Origin: an uncultured Paludibacter sp. | GTDB lineage: Bacteria > Bacteroidota > Bacteroidia > Bacteroidales > Paludibacteraceae | Reading direction: 5' to 3' | NCBI GenBank assembly: GCA_937927845.1 | Contig: CALFXE010000152.1 | Location: forward strand, 1 to 44,902 | DNA: 44,902 nt | Notes under the pieces: model-generated | Seen by the model: only the letters and a program-made list of their open reading frames with translations | Told to the model about the DNA's origin: nothing | Database searches by the model: none | Shown here: one piece after another, positions 44,596 through 44,902 of the stretch | How the letters are laid out: each line of letters opens with the position of its first letter | Position numbering within the stretch: the first letter of the stretch is position 1 | Translations under genes and position numbers: made by a program

Positions 44596-44902
44596 AATTC
44601 TTATCAACATATTCAAAATCTTCATAATCAAGATAATCAAGCAGATTTTCTTCATACTTAGTTTTTTCCTTCCCTTCTTCTATCTTAAAAAGCTACTTAA
44701 GAAACTAATTTATACCTATTTTACAGTGAAGTCGTCTTGACTTTTTAAGAATGGAACTCTTAACCACTGTAAAAAATAGGAACCCGACTGCAACTATACG
44801 GGAGATTAACCAACTACGGCTGATTTGGGGTTTCCTCAGTCGCTCTTTTGGCTTCGCCAAGTCGCTCTTTCGGAAGGACACGCTCGTTAGTGGATGGGTG
44901 TA
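44596..44902. other. Gene-free right end with nested inverted repeats
   Basis: CCTATTTTACAGTG (44715-44728) pairs with CACTGTAAAAAATAGG (44765-44780), apart from two extra A. Inside it are two smaller stems: AAGTC/GACTT (44729-44743) and TTAAGA/TCTTAA (44745-44763), giving a three-way-junction shape. A further TCTTAA/TTAAGA pair stands at 44683-44702. Near the edge AGTCGCTCTTT occurs twice (44838-44848, 44860-44870) around a TTGGC-TTC-GCCAA stem. I recognise no gene or known RNA; a repeat family, MITE remnant or structured RNA are all possible. Confidence 0.45.
44613..44639 (-). repeat. Three further 9-base repeat units after the Rpn remnant
   Basis: On the minus strand the bases read TGATTATCT, TGATTATGA, AGATTTTGA, the same 9-base period and consensus as the cassette ends, in the same orientation as the right arm. 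They begin 18 bases after the Rpn stop codon. Confidence 0.6.

Noticed and set aside
44705..44902. Minus-strand frame open from the right edge, about 65 codons
   Set aside because: No start codon is visible in the window and it reads through the inverted-repeat structure; the composition is Arg/Lys/Ser-rich with no motif I recognise. A truncated real gene entering from the right cannot be excluded.

Overview
The window is AT-rich DNA that reads as Bacteroidetes, most likely Bacteroidales. Three things point there: the secreted glycan-degrading enzymes, the short C-terminal beta-sandwich tails on 12 of 15 large proteins (type IX secretion sorting domains ending in patterns such as GVYIVK...KKIVI), and -7 boxes of the TAnnTTTG kind with no Shine-Dalgarno-rich starts. 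All confident genes are on the + strand.

From 1 to about 43.7 kb there is an unbroken run of 15 large exported proteins. In order they are: an SGNH hydrolase cut by the left edge; a GH32 fructanase fused to an SGNH/acetylesterase-like domain; a DUF4965-type lipoprotein; a purple-acid-phosphatase-like enzyme; a GH2 enzyme; a sulfatase; a CotH-kinase-fold protein; a GH78 rhamnosidase; a GH92 mannosidase; a GxGYxYP protein; a GH76 endo-mannanase; a second, divergent GxGYxYP protein; a GH127-like (DUF1680) enzyme; an unusual HExxH metallopeptidase; and a GH38 mannosidase. The sulfatase through the GH127-like gene (13.5-35.8 kb) are spaced 6-65 bases apart and look like one transcription unit. A strong hairpin closes it, and the peptidase and GH38 genes form the next unit.

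Together the enzymes suggest attack on a complex glycan or glycoprotein containing alpha-mannose (GH76, GH92, GH38), rhamnose, arabinofuranose or related sugars, fructose, sulfate, phosphate and probably acyl esters. No SusC/SusD pair, transporter or regulator is present, so this is not a classical polysaccharide utilization locus. Twelve proteins carry the type IX tail and should be released or surface-anchored. GH2 and GH92 lack it and DUF4965 is a lipoprotein, which suggests a division of labour between compartments.

The first gene and the phosphatase gene are clearly richer in G+C than their neighbours and may have been acquired separately.

From 43.7 kb to the right edge the character changes to small repeat-associated elements. 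A 134-residue GxxExxY (PD-(D/E)XK) gene is enclosed by a 48-base inverted repeat, matching at 45 of 48 positions, built from four 9-base TGATT units. It is followed directly by the C-terminal remnant of an Rpn-type PD-(D/E)XK nuclease/transposase, another array of the same 9-base unit, and a nested inverted-repeat structure. This repeat-bounded nuclease cassette is the best candidate for an under-described system in the window.
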